A stretch of 64,000 nt of DNA from Siphonodentalium dalli (lineage: Eukaryota; Mollusca; Scaphopoda; Gadilida; Siphonodentaliidae). The notes beneath the pieces were generated by a model. That model did no database searches and had not been told where the DNA came from. It was given only the letters and a program-made list of their open reading frames with translations. Position numbers and translations under genes: made by a program. The stretch covers positions 58,742,609 through 58,806,608 of the forward strand of contig CP136066.1 in NCBI GenBank assembly GCA_032622095.1, in the 5' to 3' direction. Positions 23,304 to 33,434 of the stretch are shown here, piece by piece (positions within the stretch are counted from its first letter, which is position 1; each line of letters begins with the position of its first letter).

Positions 23304-23880
23304 CATAAGCGAACGTAACAAACTCCAGGCAGAGTTATCTCCCATCGCTCCACTGAGATACCACTACCACAAGGATATTTGGTAAGGATTTCTGACATGA
23401 TCGTAGTTATGTTTTAGGATTAAAATTATCTATGTCTGGCTCAGTTTATATTGTTCTGATCAATACCGAAAGAATTACTATTATTGTAAATGGTCAAAAT
23501 TGGATGTATCGGTCCGCGAAGTACCGTACCATCCTTGTGGCAGTGATTTATCGCAGTGACAACTGAGCTAGAGGGCGCTGCATGCATGGAGTTTTGGGAA
23601 TATACGTCTGTTCCCTTGATCTGGGCATCACCCGAAACGTAATGCACGTCATTATTATTGGCGACAACGTCAATGATGTAGTTGAGTACCACCCGATACG
23701 CATCAACATTAGTCTAGTAAAACATATTTGATAACAAATATTAGCCTTCGGTACAGGCTACTACTGCGTGCCGATCTGGCGCTCTGACATGCCAACATTG
23801 CTTCACTACATCCAAATAAGTAAGTACTGGCTATACCATTGCATGATAACGGCATGCCAAAATTGCTCCACTACAACCAT
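23304..23880. other. Gene-free stretch, nothing recognised
   Basis: A minus-strand open frame at 23441-23692 has no recognisable domain. The words GGCATGCCAAAATTGCTCCA and TGCCAACATTGCTTCACTAC show a weak local duplication near 23790-23880. Confidence 0.3.
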
Positions 23881-24296
23881 ATGGGAAGCCAAATTGACAT
23901 TTAATAAATAATTTATCTTAAGCGTAATAAGGAATCTCCGATCCGGGGTTTGAAATCTATTCAGGCAATATTTGAATAAATATTCTTAAAGAGCCTGTAC
24001 TGAAGGCTAATAATTCTTAACACTTTTCCTTTACAACATTATAATGAAGGTCCGTGTACATATCATTTGCCTCAGGTCATTTGGTGTTCTATTTAGCGCT
24101 TAAGTTAAGCAATAAGAATGTTTCTTATTGCGCTTAAGCGCAAGGATATTCCTTATTGTGCATAAGTGCAATTAGAGATTCCTTATTGTGCTTTTAAAAG
24201 CGCAATTATATATATATTGTGCTTAAGAGCAATTAGATCCTTATTGCACTTAAGCTCAACTTGAATTATTTATTAAATGTCAATTTGGCTTCCCAT
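23881..24296. mobile_element. Inverted-repeat element, family O
   Basis: The left end ATGGGAAGCCAAATTGACAT continues TTAATAAATAATT and is mirrored at 24262-24296. The right half contains six or more words of the form TTATTGNGCTTAAGNGCAA. The right arm recurs alone at about 29134-29203. Confidence 0.65.
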
Positions 24297-24515
24297 ACAA
24301 CCAAACAAGTAACAATAATAATTGACTACATAACGGAGATTTGAACATTTGAAATTAGCAATATTTACGATCCGGGGTTTGAAATATATTCAGGCAATAT
24401 TTGAATAAATATTCTTAAAGAGCCTGTACTGAAGGCTAATAATTCTTAACACTTTTCCTTTACAACATTATAATGTAGGTCCGTGTACATGTCATTTGCC
24501 TCAGATCATTTGGTG
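23940..24515. repeat. Direct duplication of about 147 bp, offset 429 bp
   Basis: GATCCGGGGTTTGAAAT at 23940-24086 is repeated at 24369-24515 almost without change. The shared core includes AGAGCCTGTACTGAAGGC. The first copy lies inside the inverted element 23881-24296, the second outside it. Confidence 0.85.
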
Positions 24516-24582
24516 TGCAATAAAAACAGCAACTTGGCATTTGTGAATAGAACGGATTATCTTCCAAAGTATATTCGTTATA

Positions 24583-24886
24583 AAGGCCCATTTAATTTTC
24601 AAATGTCCAGATCACATGTAGCCTGCATGAACTACCATGTATTATTCTCAATGGAAGGGGAATAACTCTATCTCTTAGTTGTGAATTATGATGCAGATAA
24701 CGGCGTAGTCTTGGTGTGAGTCTGAGAATATGTCACTTGGTGGACACTTCTAGGCCACAGATGTGCCGTATTCCGGTATAGAATGTATACATATTTTTGG
24801 GTTCCTTTTCCAAATGGTATATACTATATATGGAATATGTTGTATAGAATGTGATCTGGGCACTCGACAATTAAGTGGGTCTTTAA
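24583..24886. mobile_element. Family P element (copy 1)
   Basis: AAAGGCCCATTTAATTTTC at the left and GACAATTAAGTGGGTCTTTAA at the right are decayed inverted ends. Better preserved ends are at 54788-55244. The right TTAA (24883-24886) is also the first TTAA of repeat H copy 2. Confidence 0.6.
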
Positions 24887-25072
24887 AGGATTACACCGGT
24901 GTATCTTTTCTCAGTCTTTATCGATGCACGCTAATCCACTGAGCACGTTGCCGAAAATTTTGTGCGATAGGCGGCCCGTAACTGAAGTTATGCCGATTCA
25001 TGCGATTGAATATTCCATTATGGATTATGCAGTCTGAATCGTTAATCGTCCTTCGATAGACATCACATGAGC
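24883..25072. repeat. Dispersed repeat H (copy 2)
   Basis: TTAAAGGATTACACCGG, then the same ordered words as copy 1 at 18947. Confidence 0.7.
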
Positions 25073-25272
25073 GACTGCTAGCGACACTTGATCACAGCAT
25101 CACCTTAAGTTAAAGATACACAATCCGATTTGATGGTCCCCGTATCGTCAGATTACACCACCAACAACAACATCATTTATTCAAAAGCCGCGTTAGTTAT
25201 CAGAATCGATTAATTATGTATACCCCAAAATAATGCAAACCAATACATATATCCGGTACTAACTATAGTGTA

Positions 25273-25456
25273 AGCGTGTCATATATACACAGAACGACAC
25301 GATGTGTAAATGGGTTTGTCGATACGGAACGAGTTCTGTCGCGGAAGGATAGAACGAGAGGCGCTTGCGCCTCGAGTTCTATCCTTCCGCGACAGCACGA
25401 GTGCCGTATCGACAAACCCATTTACACATCGTGTCGTTCTGTGTTTATTACACGCT
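25273..25456. repeat. Near-perfect 184-bp palindrome, GC-rich core
   Basis: The arms start AGCGTGT near 25273 and meet at GAGGCGCTTGCGCCTC (25358-25373). Arm words include GTAAATGGGTTTGTCGATAC and TCGCGGAAGGATAGAACG with their complements. The central 130 bp pair with only a few mismatches. The GC content is far higher than the surroundings. Confidence 0.9.
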
Positions 25457-25919
25457 TCGCGTCCTAGAATCCGTGGATTAAAAATACAGGATTAGGTTTA
25501 TTTATGCACATACAGGGCGTGTTTGTCATGTGTGATGATTCTTTTATTTAAATAGTTCCAGTTTCATGGTTGAGGCGAACGTCATGTACGTCATTTTACG
25601 TCAACGAGATTCGTATGGAACGTACGTTCCATACGGATTTGTAAATATGGAACAGCAATAACACTGTACTTCTAGGAACAAGCGTGTAATAAATAAACAT
25701 TTTGTTTATCGCAGTCTGGTATAGAGAGTATGGCGGTCGACATTATCGACAAATTTCGAACGCGAAAATTCATTGTGCGAAACACTGCCAACCAAAAAGC
25801 CAGGGAAAGCCCAACAAAAAGCCAATCGAAAATCCCGACATGATTGTGGCTTTCCGTCATTTCCGTATATATATATATTACAACCATGCAGAACACGTAC
25901 AATTCTTGCTTGGCTGACA

Positions 25920-26142
25920 AAACAAATTCGAGGTGCTGAAGAATAATAGATTTCAAAAATCAAAATCTGATTACTCGAGCTTTGAGGGTGTTTTGAAAAT
26001 CTTTAAAGGCCCACTTAATTTTCGAGTCACTGAATGAGAGCTTTCCGATAAATGGCAACAAGCCATATTTCCGACTAATTCCTGAAAAATTACCCATAAT
26101 TCTGCTGTGGTTAAGGAGTCGATTATTTAGGGCATTACTGTA
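25920..26142. mobile_element. Cluster of truncated MITEs: families G, P and E
   Basis: 25920-25990 carries family G words (AATAGATTTCAAAAATC, GAGCTTTGAGGG). At 26004 TTAAAGGCCCACTTAATTTT is a family P left end. From 26036 to 26142 is the right half of family E, ending GGGCATTACTGTA. The three broken elements are directly joined. Confidence 0.65.
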
Positions 26143-26889
26143 TGTTTTTGCGCAATAAGACCTTGTGACTTTTCCCGCCAAGTGCAACCCCATAGCTATA
26201 CCATGCAATGTAACACACTTTACAGGTTACACCTTTATAGCGAAGCTAAACCCGGCAAATCAGAATCCACCACTGCCTGCATATATAGCGTTGACCAGTA
26301 GCTCATTCGGCTATCAGAAGTTTGGATTATTTCTTTTAGATATATAATGCACTCATGTTTAGTATGTATGGCCTATATATGCATGATATATACACATTGG
26401 ACAGAACACTTGTAGGCCAAACTGATCGACAAGCAGGTGACGTCCGTTGAGAAGGACACAACACGTTACTATACATGAGTCAGGGCTATATACCACAGCC
26501 AAATTTCACCAGTTTAAATTATTTATATATGATGTACAAATCAAATAAACACGATGTCATCATTTAATAACGTGTCACATGTATCAAGTGAAGGTCATTC
26601 TTCAGTTACCTTCACCTTTAGCAGTCCACGGTGTACTCGCTCCCCGACTCTGGAACACATTTAGCTCCATGATTCCTATATATCTATACGTGATTCTGGA
26701 CTCCCAGTGGAGTCCGTTTCTCTGACGTTTGATATCATTCAATGTATTTGATATACATGTAGAATTATACGCATTGCAGTTGACTTAATTACGTTCTTTA
26801 TTACCATCACACATTTTGTTGAAGGGTATATCGGCTTAATTTAATTACATTCTTCAGCAATAATGCTCGGCATAAAATGTTCTTGAACA
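26143..26889. other. Gene-free stretch, nothing recognised
   Basis: No supported exon, RNA or element. Confidence 0.3.
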
Positions 26890-27656
26890 TCGGTATTCTT
26901 GCTATATTCCGGATGGAAATGAACGTGAGGTATTACTCGCTGAATACGGCGACAATTAACGACAATATATCGCCCTATATAAGACTGCCCAATTTATATA
27001 GCATATATACCCCGTAATTTCTAACTGAACCTCCTTGAACAGGATAGACTCAACTTCTCAAGTGCCGGAAACTGGAAATTCCGTTTGCACCCATTGTGTT
27101 TCAATTTTCCATCCTTGTGGTCTAAAACTACAAATTTCACTATAAATACTGATTAGAAAATCGAACTATATATATATTTCAACCTATACGCAGAATATAT
27201 ATATACATTGTATATATATATAGTTGGTTTGAAATTTCCAACTCATGTTGTGTTATGCTTGAATTATAACATCTGTTAAAGATATTGATCAAAGTTTGCC
27301 CCCCCCGCCAAGCACCTCGTCTTTTAAGAGCCGTGTGCTGGTTGAAGGAATGGACCGTTCGGGTCTTTCGACCACCCAAATGCAGGGCTAACCGACGTAC
27401 ACCCCAATACCGCACTCGGAAATGTTATATTCTCCGTCCCTTTAGACTTTAGTCACGTCAATTCGTGTTGTCGCATTTCATATTTAGAAGATATACACAA
27501 TGCCGCCACACACACGCGTGATTAATCCCCCATTTTAGTGAATGCGGACGTATATCCGGTGATTTATGTCGCGATTTATCGTATTCCCGACGGAAATTAA
27601 AGTGACGATATTACACGCTGTATACAATACAGCAACAATTAACCATAATCTATCAC
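26890..27656. repeat. Two diverged direct copies of an 80-95 bp segment
   Basis: About 26893-26974 (TCCGGATGGAAATGAACGTG, CTCGCTGAATACGGCGACAA) is similar to about 27563-27656 (CCCGACGGAAATTAAAGTGA, CACGCTGTATACAATACAGC). The order and spacing agree, with many substitutions. DNA between them contains a C run near 27299 and TATATA runs. Confidence 0.5.
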
Positions 27657-28414
27657 ACCATGACGGTAATATATCACCCCATGACGGTCGTTAAATACAA
27701 TATTCCCATCCAGCCGAGAACGTTGTCGCACGAGAACTGCCGAGAATATACACGTTCGATACGGCGGTATACCATCATATACCAAGGCAATAAACCGAAT
27801 AATACTGCCACGTCTTTTGTTTTGAGCGTTTATCATGAACAATAGGGTATGTGCATGTCATGTACATTAAAGAGGTTATTACCAATTCATTCCCATCTCA
27901 AATATTCAGTCCCATCCAAATGTTATAAATAATATGTAACAGCCCATCACCGTCCTTTGATTCTGTAACCAATCAAATTTAACCAAGTTCAAACTATTAT
28001 ACACATTTAACACCTCATGCCCGTCATACAGGTATATACCAAAACCTGTTATATTATTTGTAAATTTGCCTTTGAATTGCTATTTGTTATGGGGAGCGGA
28101 GATATCCAACTCCCCCAGACCTTATCCCCCAATCCTTTATATTTATAAATTAATACATACATTACATGACAATAAATATTTTAAAATCAAATCAATGCTC
28201 ATTTCGAAACTGAGAAAACAACTGATAAAGTTAAATATTTTATGGAGGGGGTGGGGTACTTTTCCATGTTTTCGATCGGCGTATTGATTTTGACCAGAGA
28301 AGATTGTGAAACCTTTCTCTTCATGCAGCTAGTATTTTTGACAAAACTTTGACGCATCATCAAGGTGTTCCATGCACCAGACTGGACACCAAAGTAGCGA
28401 ATCACATAAGCCCG
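27657..28414. other. Gene-free stretch, nothing recognised
   Basis: Opposite-strand open frames overlap at 27639-27845. A short ATGACGGTAATATATCAC-like word is doubled there. No domain is recognised. Confidence 0.3.
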
Positions 28415-28651
28415 GGACCAGGAACCTACGTCACCAGTCATGTCTCTAACCCAAATCGGTTTTGATTTTAAATTTGTTCAAAACATAAATAAACGTTTGT
28501 CTGACGGGATAAACTGGTGCACGAGCAGTGGAAAATCACAATGACTTTCAAAAAGCAGTAATAATTAAAACGCTTATTTATAACTGACATTTACAAGGAA
28601 AATAGGTATCGATTTTGTTCCGATTTTGAACAACAAACACACCTCAACCAT

Positions 28652-29127
28652 TTAAAGGTACTCAATCCGTAAAGAGGGTCCCATCTCAACAGATTCCAAC
28701 AACAACAATCCGATCAGAGGGTCCTATATTACTATTTCTTTGGCTTTGGGGGTAAAAAATATTTGATTCGAGTCGAGGAACCCATCAAACAAAGCTCAGA
28801 GTTTTTAGATATTGATTTTTGAAATTTGTTATGTTCTCGATATGAGTACTAATAACTGCCGTAATCTGCTCTGGATGTGTACTCCAAATCTATTCAAACA
28901 GACAAGGATGGATAACTCTAAAATCAAGTGGTAATTTTAACGCAATTTTGACTGAGTTCTGGGCCAGATAGTATTCCCGATAATGAAAAATAATAGATTT
29001 CTAAAATCGATATCTAACAAATCTGAGCTTTGATGGGTGACTTCCTCGACTCGAATCAAATATGTTTGACCCCCGAAGCCATTGAAATAGTAATTGAGAG
29101 GAGTTTTATCGGATTGAGTACCTTTAA
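28652..29127. mobile_element. TTAA MITE, family G (copy 2)
   Basis: Left TTAAAGGTACTCAATCC, right GGATTGAGTACCTTTAA, with TTAA at 28652 and 29124. Inner arms contain GAGTCGAGGAACCCATCA and TTCCTCGACTCGAATCAA. A second GGATTGAGTACCTTTAA occurs at 29204-29220 after a piece of family O, giving an alternative right end. Confidence 0.8.
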
Positions 29128-29274
29128 GCTCAATGAATTATTAAATGTCAATTTGGCTTCCCATACAACCAAACAAGTAACAATAATAATTGACTACTTT
29201 ATCGGATTGAGTACCTTTAATAACTGTCCGTACAATGCACCTAACGCCTTCCACTCATAATTACAATAAGTCCT

Positions 29275-29753
29275 TTAACCCTTTGAGTGCCAGGTCCGAT
29301 TTTTGTATCAAGCCATATACCCTGTGCCAATGCATTCTCTTATATATGCGAGTCGACCATAGGTCGCCTCGCATATATAAGAGAATGCATTGGTCTAACA
29401 ATTTTTCATCATTTGTTATTATTTTTTACAATTTTTTACAATTTTAATAATTTTTTCTTATATTCTTTTACAGACGTATTTTGTAGGTTTAGTGCCAGGT
29501 AATCTCACGTTTTTCATGGGCATCAAAATTATTACTGTGAATACTTGGTGATAGTTTTGAGTTATAACATGCCCCTAAGGTTTTATCCAGTTTGTTTTTA
29601 ATTTCGCTATATAGCACGCTTAAGCATACCCAAAAAAAATTCAACCAAAAAAAAATAAAAAATTATTTGTTATTTTTTAATTTTTTTTAGGGCTGATTTT
29701 ACAGACCGTAAATTAGGGCCGATGAGATCGGCCCCTGGCACTGAAAGGGTTAA
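29275..29753. mobile_element. TTAA MITE, family A (copy 4, long form)
   Basis: TTAA at 29275-29278 and 29750-29753 with CCCTTTGAGTGCCAGG and TGGCACTGAAAGGG ends. It is 479 bp against about 250 bp for the others. About 210 bp extra (29494-29700) is present before the GGGCCGATGAGATCGGCCCC end. The hairpin is at 29326-29393. The extra part has no open frame and may be ancestral interior or a later insertion. Confidence 0.85.
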
Positions 29754-29887
29754 CAAATATATATTGTTCAACCTCTGCTCGAGTTTAAGATAGTATAGCT
29801 ATCCGAATGTCTGAAGCGACAATTTAGAGATTACATTAGTGACGTAAGTTCCTGGCTCTGAACGTCTGAAGCGACGGTTTAGGTAAT

Positions 29888-30403
29888 ATGAATCGCACAT
29901 GACACGTAGTGGAGCTACCACACATGCTGTGCTAAAAAAAAATCCATTTATCGGTGACATAACGCTAAGAATAATATCATATTATGTAACATCAAGCAAT
30001 GTTCTCGACGGATACGACGTGACAAGACTTGTCGTGGATTGTGCAATCTTGTCTGGATTCTGGCCCACAAATCCAAAATGACGTCAGAAACCTTGTCATG
30101 ACGTCTTCGCTGGTTTTCATTAAGCTAACCAGGGGGGTCTAATTGGTCTAAAAGAAACTAACAGGCCTAGATCACATGGGAATTCTTCGTAAGTAGTAGT
30201 TAATTTAATTTTCATCGCGATGGTCGATTCCGCGCTTTGGTAATCTCCACACAGTTGCTAACCGGAAGTCACGTCATAATTACTGCAAAAGCCATTACCC
30301 GCGATCATTGAAAAAATCATTGATGGATATAGAAAAATATATATGACGTAATTCACCATGCGCCTAAGGTACAAAAAACCTCGCGCGCCTGTGGTTGCTA
30401 TTA
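29888..30403 (-). repeat. Dispersed repeat M (copy 2, inverted)
   Basis: Reverse complement of 11525-12008. It interrupts a third right-end fragment of repeat L: GCGACGGTTTAGG lies to the left and ATTACATTAGTGACGTAGG to the right. Confidence 0.75.
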
Positions 30404-30455
30404 CATTAGTGACGTAGGTTCCTGAATCGACGGTAGGTTCCTGGCCCTGACCAGG

Positions 30456-31308
30456 GAAATAAATAACATAATCAATAGTCAATCAACGTCGTATTCATCA
30501 CGTAGAACCATAAAACATTCAAAATAATCTTGAGTTTTACCTCTCTAAGACACAAGAACAAAATGAACATTTGAACGTGACCAACTCTCTAGACAGGGTA
30601 TGTGAATAAGTTTCCACTTAGTAAACCCATCATGCAAGCAGTGATTTTGGAAAGTTAACTCTTCCCATCCAGTGAGTTTGTTCCGCCCAAATGCCGGGGT
30701 AGATCAGGTGCGATGTCATTAATTAGTAAATGTAATTCTATAGAGTAAAATTGAGGTGGCAATCCACGATTTCTGGCCATTTTCGCAATTTTGAGGTGGT
30801 GGGGGGTTAATGTACTACACGTACTGTATACCTTCTGCTGTGCCATTGTCGTTGATACACAGCACATGAATGCTTGGTTACAATATACACGAATGGTCGG
30901 AGGCTCTCGGAGCATTTATTTGTCATTACTTTGACTGGATTGTCACGTCACAAGTTGAATTATCTCCCTTGGGCTGTATATGAAAAACCATCATTTTAAA
31001 CCATTTTTGTCCGAAATCGGCCGTCTTCATCCCAATAGATAACCATGACAGAGCGAAGTTAAGGGAGAGAAATCTGACTATATTTTCTGTCTGAGTGCCA
31101 GACAGAGTTGGTCCGCACCAGATACGAAATACATATATGTCGTGTTCAAACATCATCCCATTTTGTATACTATGGTACATTTATAAAACAATTAAACCAT
31201 CAAACCAGTTCTCCCATGAATAACAAAGGGCAAACTGAGTTATATCCCTTATGTGCTTAAAATCATATTTCAGCCCTCCTACAAAGCCATGCAATCGTGT
31301 ATTGCTAC
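30456..31308. other. Gene-free stretch, nothing recognised
   Basis: Minus-strand open frames at 30655-30915 and 30926-31180 have no recognisable domain or splice context. Confidence 0.3.
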
Positions 31309-31335
31309 CTTAAAGGAAAACTAGAGTTACCCCCT

Positions 31336-31576
31336 TTAACCCTTTACCCAACAGAACGGCCCTGTGCCAATGCATTCTCTTATATATGCGAGTCGACTCG
31401 CATATATAAGAGAATGCATTGGCACAGGGCATAACTGTAACCATCACAATGTGGTCAATGAACCGGTTCCAATGATATCCATATTTGTATGGTGTTATTG
31501 AGACAGGCGGAAGATATTTTAGGCCGTTGAAGCTTTATTTGGGCGTTTTTGGCCGGTTTGTTCAGTAAAGGGTTAA
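31336..31576. mobile_element. TTAA MITE, family A2 (copy 1)
   Basis: TTAA at 31336 and 31573. Ends CCCTTTACCCAACAGAACGG and GGTTTGTTCAGTAAAGGG differ from family A. It still carries the shared hairpin at 31361-31432, here with a shortened loop (GAGTCGACTC). Directly outside each TTAA is a copy of TTAAAGGAAAANTAGAGTTA-CCCCCTTTAA. Confidence 0.85.
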
Positions 31577-31602
31577 AGGAAAAATAGAGTTACCCCCTTT
31601 AA

Positions 31603-31680
31603 CGCTCACTATATTGGAGACTCGCAAATTTTAGAGAATGCATTGGCACAGGGTTTTCGCAAAATTTCAGGAAGCTATCA
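31603..31680. mobile_element. Family B MITE fragment
   Basis: GGAGACTCGCAAATTTTAGA, GAATGCATTGGCACAGGG and TTTCAGGAAGCT match the right half of family B copies. Confidence 0.65.
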
Positions 31681-32612
31681 GGTCTGTATCCTTGCGCCTA
31701 TGTCTCCCATAAGATCCCATAAGAATGGGAGGTGTATTTATAGATACATCTCACAGCTGTTGAGATTGACATGAACCATGACAACAGAAATAGATTGTAA
31801 GTCCAAAAGAAAGGCTTCACAAACCCAGTGGGTATGTCATTTGCAAATCCACTGCAACTTTCAGAACATTGTTTCTCTGATTGCACGGACATAAAGTCAT
31901 ATAACGCCATAAAAACACTGTTGATGAAAACTGACAAATTTCGTCGACACATATTCATGGCAATACGGGATACTAACAGGTCGCATGCACATGTGTGCTG
32001 TGTTTGATACACGATCGTATTTCATGTTGATTTACACTGTAAACTATAAACGTAAAATTACCGGGTGGGGTGGCTGTAAGCATTACATATGTGGGAAACT
32101 GTTTTCGTCTAAGCTGTCGTCATAATAATGGTGACTATGTAAACAGAATTTGCTTTGACATTCAACAAGGAAACCAAATACACCTAACATGTATCCTAGA
32201 ACATAAGATATAGATAATGCACACACTAGCGAACCAGGTTACTAGTGTTGTTGCACGTCCCACCATCATGATGAAGATGCACAATTCTAAAGCAAAGCAT
32301 GTGAAATTATGGACGATGAGTGTAAAATTTTAATGTATGTTATGTGTATACGGTATACATAATGCCGACGTCCTGATATAGTATTTTGCGCCGATCGTGT
32401 TCGTATTTCATGTACATGTTTATGATGGCAGACCTCACCACGAATAATATTAACAGCCCCCCTTCTCATAACTTCCATGGCACGCTACTCTGTGCGATCA
32501 ATAACGTATTTTCAGTGAGGTCGTGTTTATATATTTCATGTGTATATAGGCATATGGTGACATACCCCTCACCTGCATGTGTAGTTTTTGGAAACGATCG
32601 GTTTGGAAAATA
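31681..32612. other. Gene-free stretch, nothing recognised
   Basis: No supported feature. A minus-strand 104-residue open frame at 31698-32012 has no known motif, so I leave it out. An upstream exon of the zinc-finger gene could lie here but was not identified. Confidence 0.3.
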
Positions 32613-33411
32613 TTAACCCTGTCTTTGGTAAATAATCATTGACGAATAGTTCCCTTGGGAAATGTTCAGAAAATAAGTTCAAACCTTAATTTGTTGAACT
32701 TATTATCTGAACATTTCCTACCAGTTAATAGAAGTACTTCTGCACTTGTATTATATGTTCGTCTGCCGTCTATGTGCAGTGTTCACACTGGGCCGAACAA
32801 TCTTTTGACCAATTTTTATTTGTTTTGGCCAAATTAAATCAACTAATTGATTAGTGTTAATCCCCATTACTGTTTTATTGAAGTAAAGGGAGCGAAAGTA
32901 ATGATACGTTTGTTTATATTACTGTTCCTTCTTTGGACGATGGATTTTATGCTGATAATAAAAAAAAACTTTGGCCACATTAAATCCTCATTTTCTGGTT
33001 TCACAATTATTGAACATTTTTGTTTTATTTAACGTCTAACATTCTATATAATTATGTCCATATACCCTTCAACTACCGTGTCTCTAGGCTTCTTTGGCTT
33101 TGCCATAAGTGCCTTTTGTTACCCATTCAGCTGTATCAGCTAATCAATTAGCAGATGATCATACTATAAATTTGATTATCATGTCGCCCCAGTTACAAAA
33201 TCAATTCGGGTTTTTGAATTAGATTTCCGATTTTGGTGCAAAAAAAAACTATGGCCAAGAATTTTTGTTTTGCCATTTTCGAAAAAAATTACCATTGGCC
33301 AATTGATCTTCTGCTTATAATTCCTGAGTATTCTTACAGATGCATTCTTGGGCATTCCAAGGTATACTTTTGTAACTGATGTTAGAATACATTTAGCAAA
33401 GACATGGTTAA
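32613..33411. mobile_element. TTAA element, family C (copy 4, about 800 bp)
   Basis: TTAACCCTGTCTTTGGTAAA at the left with the family C interior GTTGAACTTATTATCTGAAC (32695). At the right, GGCATTCCAAGGTATACTTT and CATTTAGCAAAGACATGG-TTAA resemble the family C right end. The middle 550 bp is not shared with short copies. If one element, it ends 20 bp before the zinc-finger coding exon. Confidence 0.5.
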
Positions 33412-33434
33412 CCCTTCTACCCATATTTCAGATC
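33412..33434 (+). promoter_or_regulatory. 3' splice site before zinc-finger coding exon
   Basis: A pyrimidine-rich CCCTTCTACCCATATTTCAG ends at 33431, followed by ATC and then ATG at 33435. This suggests an untranslated 5' exon upstream, which I could not find. The tract starts directly after the TTAA of the presumed family C element. Confidence 0.6.

Larger units (their letters stand above)
28415..29858. repeat. Dispersed repeat L (copy 2), host of family G and A elements
   Basis: GACCAGGAACCTACGTCACC at the left and GTGACGTAAGTTCCTGG at the right are inverted ends. Matches to 8598-9502 run in order on both sides of the inserted elements. At about 28565 the single TTAA corresponds to the insertion point of family A copy 2. 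Confidence 0.7.

Noticed and set aside
25276-25495. Two plus-strand open frames of about 60 residues
   Set aside because: They lie across a palindrome and reflect its GC-rich arms.
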